Below are positions 28,186 through 37,358 of a DNA stretch of 64,000 nucleotides, piece after piece. Within the stretch, counting starts at the first letter, position 1. Each line of letters starts with the position of its first letter. The translations under genes and the position numbers were made by a program. Source of the stretch: JAUUSJ01 sp051880475 (lineage in GTDB: Bacteria; Bacillota; Clostridia; Lachnospirales; Lachnospiraceae); contig JBJEOA010000059.1 in the NCBI GenBank assembly GCA_051880475.1, positions 1-64,000 on the forward strand. The letters run 5' to 3'. The notes beneath the pieces are model-generated. The model was given only the letters and a program-made list of their open reading frames with translations. It had not been told where the DNA came from and did not search any database.

Positions 28186-29055
28186 ATGCAAGAATTAAAA
28201 CCAATCAAAGAAGGAAAAGTCAGAGAAATCTATGATAATGGGGATAGCTTAATTATGGTTGCCACAGACCGTATTAGCTGCTATGATGTTATTTTAAATA
28301 ATCAGGTAACAAAAAAAGGAGCTGTTCTCACACAGATGTCTAAGTTCTGGTTTGATATGACAGAAGATATTTTACCAAACCATATGATTTCTGTAGATGT
28401 GAAAGATATGCCAGAGTTTTTTCAGCAGGAGAAATTTGATGGAAATAGCATGATGTGTAAAAAACTTGAGATGCTTCCAATCGAGTGTATCGTAAGAGGA
28501 TATATTACAGGAAGTGGCTGGAAAAGCTATCAAAAAGACGGCACAGTATGTGGAATTACTCTTCCTGAAGGGTTACAAGAGTCTGATAAGCTTCCCGAAC
28601 CAATTTACACACCATCTACAAAAGCTGAGATCGGTGACCACGATGAAAATATCTCCTATGAAAAGAGTATTGAAGTATTAGAAAAACAGTTCCCTGGAAA
28701 AGGTGAGGAGTACGCTGCAACACTTCGTGACTGTACTATCGCTCTTTATAAAAAATGTGCCGAGTACGCATTAGAGAAGGGAATTATTATCGCAGATACA
28801 AAGTTTGAGTTTGGATTAGATGAAAATGGCAATATTGTAATCGGTGATGAGATGCTTACACCAGATAGCTCTCGTTTCTGGCCAGCAGACGGATATGAGC
28901 CAGGACATGGCCAGCCATCTTTTGATAAACAGTTTGCTCGTGACTGGTTGACAGCAAACTCTGGACATGACTGGACATTACCAGAAGAAATTGTTGATAA
29001 GACAATCGCTAAATATCTTCAAGCATATGAAATGCTTACAGGAAAAACATTATAA
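28186..29055 (+). CDS. purC: SAICAR synthase
   Basis: A 289-residue phosphoribosylaminoimidazole-succinocarboxamide synthase, which joins aspartate to CAIR in purine synthesis. Motifs: KEGKVREIYD, ATDRISCYDV, IVRGYITGSGWKSY (signature 1), IADTKFEFG (signature 2) and GDEMLTPDSSRFW. It is of the longer form found in yeast and many Bacteroidetes and Clostridia rather than the 235-residue Bacillus type. GAGG lies before the ATG. It stands alone here, away from other pur genes, with its own promoter and terminator. Confidence 0.95.
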   Translation: MQELKPIKEGKVREIYDNGDSLIMVATDRISCYDVILNNQVTKKGAVLTQMSKFWFDMTEDILPNHMISVDVKDMPEFFQQEKFDGNSMMCKKLEMLPIECIVRGYITGSGWKSYQKDGTVCGITLPEGLQESDKLPEPIYTPSTKAEIGDHDENISYEKSIEVLEKQFPGKGEEYAATLRDCTIALYKKCAEYALEKGIIIADTKFEFGLDENGNIVIGDEMLTPDSSRFWPADGYEPGHGQPSFDKQFARDWLTANSGHDWTLPEEIVDKTIAKYLQAYEMLTGKTL

Positions 29056-29066
29056 TTAAGAATACG

Positions 29067-29105
29067 AAGGGTAAAGTTATTTTTAGACTTTACCCTTTAT
29101 TTTTA
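29067..29105 (+). terminator. Terminator of purC
   Basis: AAGGGTAAAGT (29067-29077) and ACTTTACCCTT (29087-29097) form an 11-bp stem followed by TATTTTTAT. It may also serve spoIVB on the other strand. Confidence 0.85.
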
Positions 29106-29134
29106 TAATTGTATAAAAGCACAATAAAATTATT

Positions 29135-30205
29135 TTAATGTTCCAACATATGCTCAATAAATATTCCATACCCTTTTTGTGGATTATTCACGAAGACATG
29201 GGTGACTGCCCCAATTAACTTTCCATTTTGAATAATGGGCGAGCCACTCATTCCTTGCACAATTCCGTTTGTCTGCTCAAGAAGTCTCTTATCTGTGATA
29301 GAGATTTTCATTCCTTTTAACATATTTTCCTCACTTTTATCAATATCTTCAATATTTATCTCATAATCTTTGCAGCTTCCATCAATATAAGAGCGAATAT
29401 ATGCCTTCCCTTTTTCTACTTCTCGCTTCGAAGCAACTTCCATTTCCTCTCTCTTTATATTTTCTAAATTTCTCCCGTTTAATGTTCCGTAAATTCCATA
29501 TTTCGTATTATTTTTAATCTCTCCCATTTTATTTACAGTGGAGTAAGTAATCTGTCCAATAATCTCTCCTGGTGTTCCCTTCTTTCCTTTTTGAATGGAA
29601 AAGATATCCGCCTTATAGAGTTCTCCCTTTTTTATATCCATTTTTTCTTCTGTATCCATATCGCTGATTCCATGACCTAACGCACCAAAAGTATTTCCGT
29701 CTATATAAGTCATTGTGCCTAATCCTTGTGTGTTATCTCTAACCCAAGCACCGATTTTATAAGTCTTATCTTCTTTTACCTCAATCGGTTTTAACTTTAC
29801 TTTTACTTTTTTCCCATCCCGAATAATATGAAATATAGTCGCTTTCCCTCTTGTTGTATTTAATACTTTTACAAGCTCTTTTTTATTCTCAATTGGTATC
29901 ATTCCAACTTGTATAATATAATCCCCTGAATGCAAAATATTTTTAGCTGGCTCATAGTTTAATCCGTCGCTTGCAGTAAGTGCCTGTGTTCCAAGAACTA
30001 ATACTCCTTTTGTCTCTACATAAATTCCTACTGTAAATCCTCCAGGGATTACTTTTTTCTTTCCGTTTGCTATACTCGCAGAGATTTCTCTCACCTCAAC
30101 CGGCTTCTTTGCATAAGTATGATGTCCTATAAGTATAATAAGCAAAAGATTACAAAATAATAAAATATATAATAGTTTTTTATACTGCCTTTTTTGTTTA
30201 CTCAT
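29135..30205 (-). CDS. spoIVB: SpoIVB peptidase
   Basis: A 356-residue serine peptidase that in Bacillus is secreted from the forespore and triggers processing of pro-sigma-K. It has one N-terminal membrane anchor (about 10-29), a PDZ domain (about 45-135, VLVLGTQALT and HSGDYIIQVG) and the S55 peptidase domain. The catalytic His lies in FGALGHGISD and the Ser in GMSGSPII near the C-terminus. Both are intact. It is monocistronic; recN is upstream and separated by a terminator. Confidence 0.94.
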   Translation of the reverse strand: MSKQKRQYKKLLYILLFCNLLLIILIGHHTYAKKPVEVREISASIANGKKKVIPGGFTVGIYVETKGVLVLGTQALTASDGLNYEPAKNILHSGDYIIQVGMIPIENKKELVKVLNTTRGKATIFHIIRDGKKVKVKLKPIEVKEDKTYKIGAWVRDNTQGLGTMTYIDGNTFGALGHGISDMDTEEKMDIKKGELYKADIFSIQKGKKGTPGEIIGQITYSTVNKMGEIKNNTKYGIYGTLNGRNLENIKREEMEVASKREVEKGKAYIRSYIDGSCKDYEINIEDIDKSEENMLKGMKISITDKRLLEQTNGIVQGMSGSPIIQNGKLIGAVTHVFVNNPQKGYGIFIEHMLEH

Positions 30206-30325
30206 TTTGTTCTCTCCCTCCTCTTTTGTGATAGAGCTGCCTCATTTATATACAAATAAATTTCTGTCAACTACTGAGTTAAAACAAATACCTTTGTCTC
30301 TCTCATCATGGCAAAAACTTTCATA

Positions 30326-30369
30326 ATAGAAAAGCTTAGCACTATTTATTAGCACTAAGCTTTTTCTAT
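30326..30369 (-). terminator. Terminator of the xseA-recN operon
   Basis: ATAGAAAAGCTTAG (30326-30339) and CTAAGCTTTTTCTAT (30355-30369) form a stem of about 14 bp right after recN with a weak U-tract on the minus strand. Confidence 0.7.
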
Positions 30370-30400
30370 CTGTATTATATGAAATTTTTCTCTCTGCGAA

Positions 30401-32083
30401 TCAGTCTTTTTTTACTGCTTCTGCCATTTCTTTCATCTCTTTTGCGCTCTTTAGCACGGTATCCGTTATCTCAACACCGCTAATTAAGCGGGCAATTTCT
30501 CGAATACTATTTTCTTCCCTAAGAGCATAGATGGAAGTGGAAGTTTTTTCATTTGACGCTGACTTTTCAATTAAGAAATGGGTATCTGCCATCGCCGCAA
30601 TTTGTGGAAGATGAGTAATGGAAATAACTTGATGTCTCTTCGCAATATATGCCATTTTCTCAGACACTTTTTGAGCAGTTCTTCCGCTAATTCCAACATC
30701 AATCTCGTCAAAAATCAATGTATCAATCTCATCGATATCCGCTAATATAGATTTAATGGCAAGCATAATTCTTGATAATTCACCGCCAGATGCCACCTCA
30801 TTTAATGGTTTTAATTTTTCTCCCGGGTTAGTAGAGATTAAAAATCCTGCATCATCCATTCCGTTTTTTGTAATATCAGATAATGGCTCAAAGGAAATCT
30901 CAAACTGCACATCTAGGAAGTTCAAATCAATTAATGCCTCTTTAATTTTTTTCTCTAAAACCTTCGCAATTTCTTTTCTCTTCTTTGTCAATTGCTCGCA
31001 TAGTTCAAAAAGAGAGTTTCTCTCTTTTTTATATTGGCTCTCTAAATCCAAAATATACTGCTCATAATTTTTTAATTGTTCTAATCGTTTCTTTTTCTCT
31101 TTTTTATAAATTAAAATTTTTTCGATAGAATCTCCATATTTTGCTTTTAATCGGTCAATTATCTCTAATCTCTGTCTTGTCTGCTCAAAATCACTCTCGT
31201 CAAATTCCATTTTTTGCATATAAGATGAGAGGTCTCGATTAAAATCATTTAAAAGCTCTTCGATTGTCTCAAGCTGACTATGTAAACCTGAAATTTCCTC
31301 GTCATACTCCTCAATCTGTGTGATTTGTCGAATCGCCATTCCAATTAAATTTCCAGCTCCCTGATGGTCATATCCTGTCTCCTCATAACAATTTGACAAG
31401 ACCTCCGCCATCTCCTTGGCATTTGACATGACCATAAAATCTTTTTCTAGCTGAATATCTTCTCCAACTTGCAAAGAGGCTCCGTCAATATCTTGTATCT
31501 CAAATTCGATAAAACTAATCTCTCGAAGTCTCTCCTCCTCAGCGAGACGTCCCTCTTTTAACTTCTTTTCTAATTCTTTATAGGAACTATATAAAGCTTC
31601 AATTTTTTCTTTTATAGGAGCAATTTTCTCTTTTCCATAATAATCTAGTATTTCTAAATGTTTCTTTTTTTGTAAAAGAGATTGATGTTCGTGCTGACCA
31701 TGGACATCTAAGAGCATACTCGACACTTCCTGAAGTTTTCCCAAAGTCACCGTTCTATCGTTAATCTTTGCGATGCTTCTTCCATGTGTAATTTTTCGGC
31801 TGACAATTAAAGTGCCATCTTCCTCCATTGGAATATCAAGCTCCTCTATTTTTTTCTTTGTCTCTTCCTCTTTTACCCAAAAGACAAGCTCACAAAGGGC
31901 ATAATCTGCCCCTGTACGAATCATATCTTTTCCTATCTTCTTGCCAAAGGCCGCATTAATAGAACCGATAATAATTGATTTTCCCGCTCCTGTCTCACCC
32001 GTCAAAATATTAAGCTGATCAGAAAAATCTACTTCTATCTCCTCAATCAATGCCAAATTTTTTACATGTAACTGCATTAACAT
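30401..32083 (-). CDS. recN: DNA repair protein RecN
   Basis: A 560-residue SMC-like ATPase that helps bring together DNA ends during double-strand break repair. Walker A TGETGAGKSI is near 31-40, a long coiled coil covers about 150-370, and the ABC signature ASGGELSRIMLAIK and Walker B TLIFDEIDVGISG lie in the C-terminal head. Length is typical. It is the last gene of the run starting at xseA, 19 nt after argR. AAGGAGT stands before the ATG. Confidence 0.95.
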   Translation of the reverse strand: MLMQLHVKNLALIEEIEVDFSDQLNILTGETGAGKSIIIGSINAAFGKKIGKDMIRTGADYALCELVFWVKEEETKKKIEELDIPMEEDGTLIVSRKITHGRSIAKINDRTVTLGKLQEVSSMLLDVHGQHEHQSLLQKKKHLEILDYYGKEKIAPIKEKIEALYSSYKELEKKLKEGRLAEEERLREISFIEFEIQDIDGASLQVGEDIQLEKDFMVMSNAKEMAEVLSNCYEETGYDHQGAGNLIGMAIRQITQIEEYDEEISGLHSQLETIEELLNDFNRDLSSYMQKMEFDESDFEQTRQRLEIIDRLKAKYGDSIEKILIYKKEKKKRLEQLKNYEQYILDLESQYKKERNSLFELCEQLTKKRKEIAKVLEKKIKEALIDLNFLDVQFEISFEPLSDITKNGMDDAGFLISTNPGEKLKPLNEVASGGELSRIMLAIKSILADIDEIDTLIFDEIDVGISGRTAQKVSEKMAYIAKRHQVISITHLPQIAAMADTHFLIEKSASNEKTSTSIYALREENSIREIARLISGVEITDTVLKSAKEMKEMAEAVKKD

Positions 32084-32102
32084 AATTCGTACTCCTTGTC
32101 TA

Positions 32103-32573
32103 TTACTTCTTGTCTTCTTCCCTTTTAGAAATCACTTTTCCAATATTAGACACAATCTCTTTTGCTATCTGATTATCTCTTGCAACACACATTACCGTAT
32201 CATCACCTGCGATGGAACCAACCACACCGGGAATATCAAGGGAATCTATCGCTGCCGCACATGCCATCGCCATTCCAGATACTGTCTTTAACACAATAAT
32301 ATTTTGTGCGATTTCCATAGAAATAATGGCATCTGATAAGACTCTCTTATATTTCTTTGTTGTGTGATAATCTTGGTTTTGCAGTACAATATACTTTTGT
32401 TTTCCTCCCTGATAGGCAAGCTTTGTAAGTTTCATTTCTCTAATATCTCTTGAAATCGTCGCCTGAGTTGCATTAAAACCAGCTTCAACTAATTTTTCTG
32501 CCAACTCATCTTGGGTTTCAATATCATAATTTTCTATAATTTCTATAATTTTTGCCTGTCGCTGTGCTTTCAT
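32103..32573 (-). CDS. argR: Arginine repressor
   Basis: A 156-residue ArgR/AhrC. The N-terminal winged helix has QDELAEKLVEAG and NATQATISRDIREM; the C-terminal oligomerisation and arginine-binding domain has the conserved GSIAGDDTVMCVARD. With arginine it binds ARG boxes, and candidate boxes lie over the argC and argG promoters in this window. It sits between nadK and recN, the usual place in Clostridia, and is 15 nt downstream of nadK. Confidence 0.95.
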   Translation of the reverse strand: MKAQRQAKIIEIIENYDIETQDELAEKLVEAGFNATQATISRDIREMKLTKLAYQGGKQKYIVLQNQDYHTTKKYKRVLSDAIISMEIAQNIIVLKTVSGMAMACAAAIDSLDIPGVVGSIAGDDTVMCVARDNQIAKEIVSNIGKVISKREEDKK

Positions 32574-32588
32574 TTAAGTCTCCCTCTT

Positions 32589-33437
32589 CTAATCATTTTT
32601 CATTTTTATCCTTAAAATTTCAGCAAAACTCTTGCTTCGTATTTTAACTAGCTGAACTGTTTTTTTCTCCCTCTCAATATAAAATCTCTGTCCTGGCTCT
32701 AATCGAATTGCCATCTGACCGTCGATTGTGACTATAGCCTCTTCTTTTTGACTCTTTCTAAGTCGCCCTACCTCCACCTCAATTTTATCATTTTTAGATA
32801 AAACAACGCTTCGATTGGCAAGAGAGTGAGGACAGACCGGCGTAATGAGAATGACATTACAAGCTGGATTGACAATCGGACCTCCCGCGGATAAATTATA
32901 TCCCGTAGAACCTGTCGCAGTTGAAATAATCACACCGTCCGAGTGATACGTATCTAACCAATCTCCGTTTGCAAACACATTATACTCTATAATACGAGAA
33001 TATCCACTTCGCGCTATGACGACATCATTTAATGCGGACCACTGTCTTTTTATCTCTCCATCTTCATCCTTAATATAACCTTTTAACATCATTCGTTTTT
33101 CTATCGTATATTCTCCCCTGAGAAGATGATCTAATGTCTCATCTAAATCTGCAATTTCAATATCCGCCAAAAATCCAAGCGTGCCAAGATTAATGCCAAT
33201 CATTGGAATCTTTCGCTCAAGCAATGCCCTTGCTGCCATTAGAAATGTTCCATCTCCTCCGATGACAAGCGCACAATCTAAATTTTCTGGCAAATCAGGA
33301 ATATCTTGGTAATCAGCACTTAAGTTTGTCATAACCGTGCAGCTTGTTCCACTTCTCTCTAAATGAGCCTTTACCGATTGCGTCACTGCCAAATCTTTAT
33401 CCTTCATCTCATTTGTAATGATTAAAAAATTTTTCAT
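32589..33437 (-). CDS. nadK: NAD kinase
   Basis: A 282-residue enzyme that phosphorylates NAD to NADP. The diagnostic GGDGT motif (VIGGDGTFLMAARALL) is near residue 60, followed by GINLGTLGFL, the ALNDVVI segment and the substrate loop STATGSTGYNLSAGGPIV. It is 8 nt downstream of tlyA in the operon. No unusual features. Confidence 0.95.
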   Translation of the reverse strand: MKNFLIITNEMKDKDLAVTQSVKAHLERSGTSCTVMTNLSADYQDIPDLPENLDCALVIGGDGTFLMAARALLERKIPMIGINLGTLGFLADIEIADLDETLDHLLRGEYTIEKRMMLKGYIKDEDGEIKRQWSALNDVVIARSGYSRIIEYNVFANGDWLDTYHSDGVIISTATGSTGYNLSAGGPIVNPACNVILITPVCPHSLANRSVVLSKNDKIEVEVGRLRKSQKEEAIVTIDGQMAIRLEPGQRFYIEREKKTVQLVKIRSKSFAEILRIKMKND

Positions 33438-33445
33438 TTTTCCTT

Positions 33446-34264
33446 CTACTCCTTCTTGGAATGAGAAAGAGCTTGGTGGGATAAATCCACTACTTCTTTA
33501 CATTTTCCTTGTGCAATCTTATTAACTGGTTTCTCCTCTTTTTTCAGATGAAGCAGATACTCAATATTTCCCTCTGGTCCCTTAATCGGAGAAAAATCAA
33601 GATGCAAAAGAGAAAAACCGATAGACTCTGCGTAATTCATAATCATCTCGATTACTTCTCTATGTACGCTATCATCTCTCACTACTCCTTTTTTTCCTAC
33701 TTTCTCTCTTCCCGCTTCAAACTGAGGTTTAATTAGACATACAACCTCTCCGTCTTGTTCTAATACATCTCTGACCGGAATTAGAATTTTAGTAAGAGAA
33801 ATAAAAGAAACATCAATCGATACGAACTGAGCCAACTCATCGATATCTTCTTTTGTCACATATCTCATATTGGTTTTTTCCATACAGACAACTCTCTCAT
33901 CATTTCGAAGCTTCCAATCTAATTGTCCTCTTCCAACATCGATAGAATATACCTTTCTCGCCCCATTTAGAAGCATACAGTGAGTAAATCCTCCTGTGGA
34001 GGCTCCCACATCCATACATACTTTATCCTTTAAGTCAAGATCAAACTCATTCATCGCTTTTTCCAGCTTTAGCCCACCTCGACTTACATATTTTAAAGTA
34101 TTTCCCTTTATCTCAATCGGCAAACTCTCATCAAACATAGAGCCCGCCTTATCTTCCTTCTGCCCATCTACATACACGATTCCAGACATAATAATCGCCT
34201 TAGCCTTCTCTCTCGACGACGCAAGCTGTTTTTTTACCAATAATACGTCCAATCGCTCTTTCAT
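33446..34264 (-). CDS. tlyA: TlyA-family rRNA 2'-O-methyltransferase / hemolysin-like
   Basis: A 272-residue protein with an N-terminal S4 RNA-binding domain (RLDVLLVKKQLASSREKAKA) and an FtsJ-like methyltransferase domain whose SAM loop is DVGASTGGFTHCML, followed by YSIDVGRGQLDWKLR and IDVSFISLTKIL. Mycobacterial TlyA methylates 16S and 23S rRNA; the family was formerly described as hemolysins. AAAGGAGTAG fixes the ATG at 34264, 13 nt after dxs. Confidence 0.92.
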   Translation of the reverse strand: MKERLDVLLVKKQLASSREKAKAIIMSGIVYVDGQKEDKAGSMFDESLPIEIKGNTLKYVSRGGLKLEKAMNEFDLDLKDKVCMDVGASTGGFTHCMLLNGARKVYSIDVGRGQLDWKLRNDERVVCMEKTNMRYVTKEDIDELAQFVSIDVSFISLTKILIPVRDVLEQDGEVVCLIKPQFEAGREKVGKKGVVRDDSVHREVIEMIMNYAESIGFSLLHLDFSPIKGPEGNIEYLLHLKKEEKPVNKIAQGKCKEVVDLSHQALSHSKKE

Positions 34265-34277
34265 ACTTTCTACTCCT

Positions 34278-36158
34278 TTATACATTCCAATTTGCTCGTA
34301 TTTTATTTGCTATCTCTTCCCTTGAAAGACCGTATGATTCTTTTAATTTCTCTACATCCCCATGCTCTAAAAATATATCTGGAAGACAGATTGTTTTTAA
34401 ACTTGCCTTAGGACCAATCTCACATAAATACTGTGCCACCTGCTGTCCGAAACTACCTGTCTTTATATTTTCTTCCACGGTTATAATACTATCATACGTT
34501 TCATTTAACTCATGAATTAGCGCTTCATCTATCGGTTTTATAAATCGAACATTAATGAATGTAGGATTAATATTTTCTACTTCTAATAAATCTATTGCTT
34601 CTTTCACAGTTTTCACCATAGAGCCAACCGCAAGAATCGCTATTTTTTCTCCTTTTTGAATAACTTCACTCTTACCGTATACAATTTTTTCTTTATGCTC
34701 TTTTAGTCCATAATACGCCGTTCCTCTTGGATATTTAATCGCAATCGGACCATCAAAAGAAATACAAAAATCTAACATTCTAGACATTTCATATCGATTT
34801 TTAGGAGCCACAACTGTCATTCCCGGAATACTAGATAAATAAGAAATATCATAAATTCCTTGGTGTGTTTCTCCGTCTTTTCCGACAATTCCAGAGCGGT
34901 CTACTGCAAATACAACTGGAAGCTTTTGCATACAGACGTCGTGAAGAATTTGGTCATAAGCTCTTTGAAGGAAGGTTGAGTATACGGCAAATACCGGCTT
35001 CATTCCTGCTGCCGCCATACCCGCCGCAAAAGTAACTGCATGTTCTTCCGCAATTCCCACATCAAAAAATCTCTCTGGAAACTGCTTTGCAAACTCCAAA
35101 AGACCAGTTCCACTCTCCATCGCAGCTGTAATCGCCACAACTTTTTTATCCTTCTTGGCGAAATCCACAATTTTTCTTCCAAAAATATCCGTATAAGTAG
35201 ATAGCTCTTTTTTCTTTAAAATTTCTCCTGTCTTAGGGTCAAACGGGTCAATCCCATGAAATTTGGAAGGATTTTCCTTTGCCGGTGCATATCCCTCTCC
35301 TTTATTCGTTAAAACATGAATGAGGACAGGAGCTCCAATTCTCTTTGCTCCCTTGATGGCGCGAACCATATCAAAAATATTAGAGCCGTCAATCGGTCCA
35401 ATATACTCGATATCCATCTCTTCAAAAAAAGTTCCCTCTTTCATAAGCATCTGACGAATAGAATCTTTGGACTTTTTCATTGTTTTTGCGATTCCCTCAC
35501 CGACTTTTGGAATCCCCCTCAGATGTTTCTCTAAATTTTCTTTAAAATCCATATACTTCATATCAGAGCGCAAATGAGCCAAATACGTGGACATTCCTCC
35601 GACATTTTCCGAGATAGACATTTTATTATCATTTAAAATGACAATCATACCCTTTTTATTTTTGCGAAGTTTTGCCATATTATTGAGTGCCTCATATGCC
35701 ATACCGCCCGATAGGGCACCATCCCCAATCACTGCAACAATCGTCTCATCTCCTCCGCATAAATCTCTCGCCTGTGCCATTCCAAGCGCCGCTGAGATAG
35801 AGGTAGAGCTATGCCCTGTTCCAAAAGTATCACATTCACTTTCATAAATTCTTGGGAAACCACAAAGTCCCTTATATTCTCTCAATGTGTCGAATCTTTC
35901 TTTTCTTCCCGTCAAAATTTTATGAACATAAGATTGATGTCCAACATCATATATAATCTTATCTTTTGGCAAATCAAGTGCTATATGGAGTGCCATCGTC
36001 AGCTCAACCACACCGAGATTAGAAGCCAGATGACCTCCTGTTTTACTCACTTTCTCCACTAAAAACTGACGAATCTCCTCTGCCAGCTGCCCGTACTGCT
36101 CTGGACTAATTTTTTTTATATCGTTTTCTTTTTTTATTTTATCTAATAACTTTGTCAT
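34278..36158 (-). CDS. dxs: 1-deoxy-D-xylulose-5-phosphate synthase
   Basis: A 626-residue thiamine-diphosphate enzyme that condenses pyruvate and glyceraldehyde 3-phosphate, the entry to the MEP isoprenoid route. Seen are HLASNLGVVELTMALH, DVGHQSYVHKILTGR, GTGHSSTSISAALG, the ThDP GDGALSGGMAYEALNN and the pyrimidine-domain VFAVDRSGIVGKDGETHQG. GAGGT lies 8 nt before the ATG at 36158; the ATG at 36173 has no ribosome site. It follows ispA, so the operon couples precursor and prenyl chain synthesis. Confidence 0.95.
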   Translation of the reverse strand: MTKLLDKIKKENDIKKISPEQYGQLAEEIRQFLVEKVSKTGGHLASNLGVVELTMALHIALDLPKDKIIYDVGHQSYVHKILTGRKERFDTLREYKGLCGFPRIYESECDTFGTGHSSTSISAALGMAQARDLCGGDETIVAVIGDGALSGGMAYEALNNMAKLRKNKKGMIVILNDNKMSISENVGGMSTYLAHLRSDMKYMDFKENLEKHLRGIPKVGEGIAKTMKKSKDSIRQMLMKEGTFFEEMDIEYIGPIDGSNIFDMVRAIKGAKRIGAPVLIHVLTNKGEGYAPAKENPSKFHGIDPFDPKTGEILKKKELSTYTDIFGRKIVDFAKKDKKVVAITAAMESGTGLLEFAKQFPERFFDVGIAEEHAVTFAAGMAAAGMKPVFAVYSTFLQRAYDQILHDVCMQKLPVVFAVDRSGIVGKDGETHQGIYDISYLSSIPGMTVVAPKNRYEMSRMLDFCISFDGPIAIKYPRGTAYYGLKEHKEKIVYGKSEVIQKGEKIAILAVGSMVKTVKEAIDLLEVENINPTFINVRFIKPIDEALIHELNETYDSIITVEENIKTGSFGQQVAQYLCEIGPKASLKTICLPDIFLEHGDVEKLKESYGLSREEIANKIRANWNV

Positions 36159-36252
36159 CTTTAGATACCTCATTACTTTGAGAAACTATTTTGTCTTATT
36201 TCCTCTGTCCTTAGAAAAACTGCTTTTAAATCTCTCATAAGTTATCCTAGCT

Positions 36253-37134
36253 TTAGTTTGTACGATCTACTAAATATAATAATAAGTTTCTCAAAAACTC
36301 ATTCTTAAAAGAAAAACTGTCCAATATGCCAATTGCCTCGTTTGTCAATCTAGTAACTTCCTCTTTTGATTTTTCTAGTCCATGTATTGTCACATAAGTC
36401 ACTTTCTCATTTTTTTCGTCACTGTGAATTGGTTTTCCAAGTTCCTCGACTGTACTAGTGATATCTAAAATATCATCCTGAATTTGGAAAGCAATTCCAA
36501 TTTTTCTAGCAATTTGCTCTATCTTTTCTATATCTTCTTCTGGTCTTCCAGCTAAAATAGCTCCAATCATCATAGAGGCCTCAAGCAAAGCACCCGTTTT
36601 TAATTCGTAAATAAATTGAAGCTGTTCCATCGTCATTTTCTTTCCAGTAAGTTCTATATCGGCTGTCTGTCCTCCAATCATACCATAAATTCCAGGTTTT
36701 CTTGCGAGAACCAAAAATGCTTTCGCAATTTTCTCATCGCCAAATCTTCCCAAAAAGGCCTTTCCCGCTGTCTCAAAGGCATAGTTTAAAAGCCCATCCC
36801 CAGCTAAGATTGCCATCGCCTCACCGTATACAACATGAGCCGTTTTTCTTCCCCTTCGATAATCATCATTATCAAGAGCTGGCAAATCGTCGTGAATCAA
36901 AGAATATGTGTGTATCATCTCAATCGCCACCATAAAAGGCTCTATAATTGACTCTTCTCCTCCAAAGAATTTATATGTCTCTTGCATTAACATTGGTCTT
37001 AGACGCTTTCCTCCTGCATTCATTGTATAGTTCATCGCCTCTAAAACTGTCTTTTGAAATCCATCTTCCTTTGGAAGATATCTCCCTATAATCTCTTCTA
37101 TCTGTCTTGCTTTTTCACTAATTTGTTGCTTCAA
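36253..37134 (-). CDS. ispA: Farnesyl/geranylgeranyl diphosphate synthase
   Basis: A 293-residue trans-prenyltransferase that builds C15 or longer chains from IPP and DMAPP. First aspartate motif DDLPALDND with the insertion typical of bacterial FPP synthases, second motif DDILD, and GGKRLRPML near 38-46. It lies between xseB (23 nt upstream) and dxs, as in most Clostridia. Product chain length cannot be read with certainty; FPP is most likely. Confidence 0.93.
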   Translation of the reverse strand: MKQQISEKARQIEEIIGRYLPKEDGFQKTVLEAMNYTMNAGGKRLRPMLMQETYKFFGGEESIIEPFMVAIEMIHTYSLIHDDLPALDNDDYRRGRKTAHVVYGEAMAILAGDGLLNYAFETAGKAFLGRFGDEKIAKAFLVLARKPGIYGMIGGQTADIELTGKKMTMEQLQFIYELKTGALLEASMMIGAILAGRPEEDIEKIEQIARKIGIAFQIQDDILDITSTVEELGKPIHSDEKNEKVTYVTIHGLEKSKEEVTRLTNEAIGILDSFSFKNEFLRNLLLYLVDRTN

Positions 37135-37157
37135 TTTCTATTCCTCCGATAGTAATC

Positions 37158-37358
37158 TTATTCTTCTCCAGTTTCCTTTAATATAATCATTTCTTTTTCC
37201 ACTGTATCAAGTACAGTCTGACATTTTTCAAGCAATTTTACTCCCTTTTTATAATAATTTAAAGAATCCTCAAGTGTTATCTCCTCTGATTCTAATTTTG
37301 CAATAATTCCTTCTAATTCTTCGTATGCCTTCTCAATTGTAAATTTCTCTCTCGCCAT
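37158..37358 (-). CDS. xseB: Exodeoxyribonuclease VII small subunit
   Basis: A 66-residue helical protein that joins XseA to form the exonuclease of single-stranded DNA. The family pattern is clear: FTIEKAYEELEGIIAKLE, EEITLEDSLNYYKKGVKLL and a C-terminal CQTVLDTVEKE. The ATG at 37358 gives the standard N-terminus and overlaps the end of xseA by 26 nt, which implies coupling. Confidence 0.93.
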   Translation of the reverse strand: MAREKFTIEKAYEELEGIIAKLESEEITLEDSLNYYKKGVKLLEKCQTVLDTVEKEMIILKETGEE

